A DNA stretch of 64,000 nucleotides, from positions 558,001 through 622,000 of the forward strand of contig CAWGNN010000009.1 in NCBI GenBank assembly GCA_963824105.1. The letters are read 5' to 3'. Under the pieces are notes generated by a model. The model was not told the origin of the DNA and ran no database searches. It saw only the letters and a list, made by a program, of their open reading frames with translations. Below are positions 63,586-64,000 of the stretch, piece after piece; within the stretch, counting starts at the first letter, position 1, and every line of letters begins with the position of its first letter. The DNA comes from CAWDVB01 sp963824105. GTDB taxonomy: Bacteria > Actinomycetota > Actinomycetes > Propionibacteriales > Nocardioidaceae. Made by a program: the position numbers and the translations under genes.

Positions 63586-64000
63586 TTGACGGACCGTTCG
63601 CCGGTGCTGGAGCTGTCGGCCCAACCGCCGACGGAGGTGGCCGAGGCGGAGGTGGTGGCCGTCCCCGTCCTGAGCGGGGCGGCCGGTGTCGTGCTGGGGC
63701 CCGGGTCCACCGAGTTGATCGACCGCTACGAGATCGACGCCTTTGCCATCCTCGACACCAACGGCGCCTCCGGGCGGCCCGGTGAGATCACTGAGCACCT
63801 GATCCCCACCGAGTTGCCCGCTCGCCGGCTGCTCTTCGTCGGAGTCGGTGAGGCTGACGTCGCCGCGCTCCGGCGGGCCGGCTCAGCGCTGGCGCGCAAG
63901 ACCCGGGGCCGCTCGACGGTCGCCACCTCGGTCGCGGCCGTGGCCGACGACGAAGGCACCGCCGCGTTCGTCGAGGGAGTGCTGCTCGGCTCCTACCGCT
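63586..64000 (+). CDS. pepA: Leucyl aminopeptidase (PepA), 5' part
   Basis: The first 138 codons of an M17-family aminopeptidase are in the window; the gene runs off the end. The visible part is the N-terminal regulatory domain (VVAVPVLSGAAGVVLGPGST, RRLLFVGVGEADVAALRRAGSALAR), ending in AAFVEGVLLGSYR, the typical link to the catalytic domain. M17 enzymes release N-terminal leucine and other residues. There is no ATG or GTG near the start. The TTG at 63586 has GGAGA five bases upstream. The TTG at 63574 is an alternative. Confidence 0.83.
   Translation, partial: MTDRSPVLELSAQPPTEVAEAEVVAVPVLSGAAGVVLGPGSTELIDRYEIDAFAILDTNGASGRPGEITEHLIPTELPARRLLFVGVGEADVAALRRAGSALARKTRGRSTVATSVAAVADDEGTAAFVEGVLLGSYR

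Noticed and set aside
1..64000. tRNA, rRNA, CRISPR arrays, prophage or insertion sequences
   Set aside because: I found no cloverleaf, regular spacer-repeat arrays, transposase or integrase. A covariance-model scan would be needed to exclude small RNAs.

Overview
The window is a high-GC stretch of an actinobacterial chromosome. Support comes from the frequent GTG and TTG starts, two mycothiol genes (mshB and an mshC-type ligase), an LppM-type lipoprotein, a DUF3117 gene, and a right-hand block (mshB, fdxA, dapC, dapD/dapE, LOG protein, DivIVA-like protein, tag, DUF3117) whose order resembles the Rv1170-Rv1211 region of Mycobacterium tuberculosis. A palindromic intergenic repeat of the kind I associate with Nocardioides makes Nocardioidaceae/Propionibacteriales the best guess, at moderate confidence. 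I see no rRNA, tRNA, CRISPR array, transposase or prophage.

Layout. 1-10 kb is a patchwork of small accessory genes: an SDR, a secreted metallopeptidase, an arr-type ADP-ribosyltransferase, a HigBA pair, a cupin, a gluconokinase, a nucleotidyltransferase/HEPN pair, an acyltransferase, an MDR oxidoreductase and an MFS exporter. Copies of a short intergenic repeat are scattered through its first 4.3 kb. 10-16 kb holds a Phd/RelE pair, then a ROK repressor divergent from a sugar ABC importer (binding protein, ATPase, permease) with an elaborate regulatory region. 18.8-24 kb is a Calvin-cycle type operon (class I fructose-bisphosphatase, phosphoribulokinase, transketolase, class II aldolase) with no RuBisCO in the window. 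24-34.6 kb is mostly single genes: HNH endonuclease, YjbQ, DinB, GNAT, MshC-like ligase, S51 peptidase, Na+/H+ antiporter, ABC exporter, and an iron permease with an IdeR-type box.

34.8-47.4 kb is the most striking part. It holds a complete, tightly overlapping V/A-type ATPase operon ending in a universal stress protein, followed at once by a 2-oxoacid:ferredoxin oxidoreductase (gamma, alpha, beta) whose last gene fuses a GltD-like NAD(P)H flavoprotein to a ferredoxin domain. This pairs a redox enzyme able to feed electrons to NAD(P) with a rotary ion pump, which suggests an energy-conservation module for low oxygen or low energy.

47.5-64 kb carries an SRPBCC protein, a secreted lipoprotein serpin with a GPH sugar symporter, a tandem paralogous family of unknown function with a decayed third copy, then the conserved mycothiol/lysine-biosynthesis block. 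Inside that block is a tandem pair of small proteins with a sequence pattern resembling Sm/LSm barrels. The window ends within a leucyl aminopeptidase gene.

Regulation. At about a dozen single genes a TAnnnT-type -10 hexamer lies exactly 6-7 nt upstream of the start codon, the arrangement expected for leaderless mRNAs. Operon-internal genes instead use AGGAGG-type sites or ATGA/TGATG overlaps.
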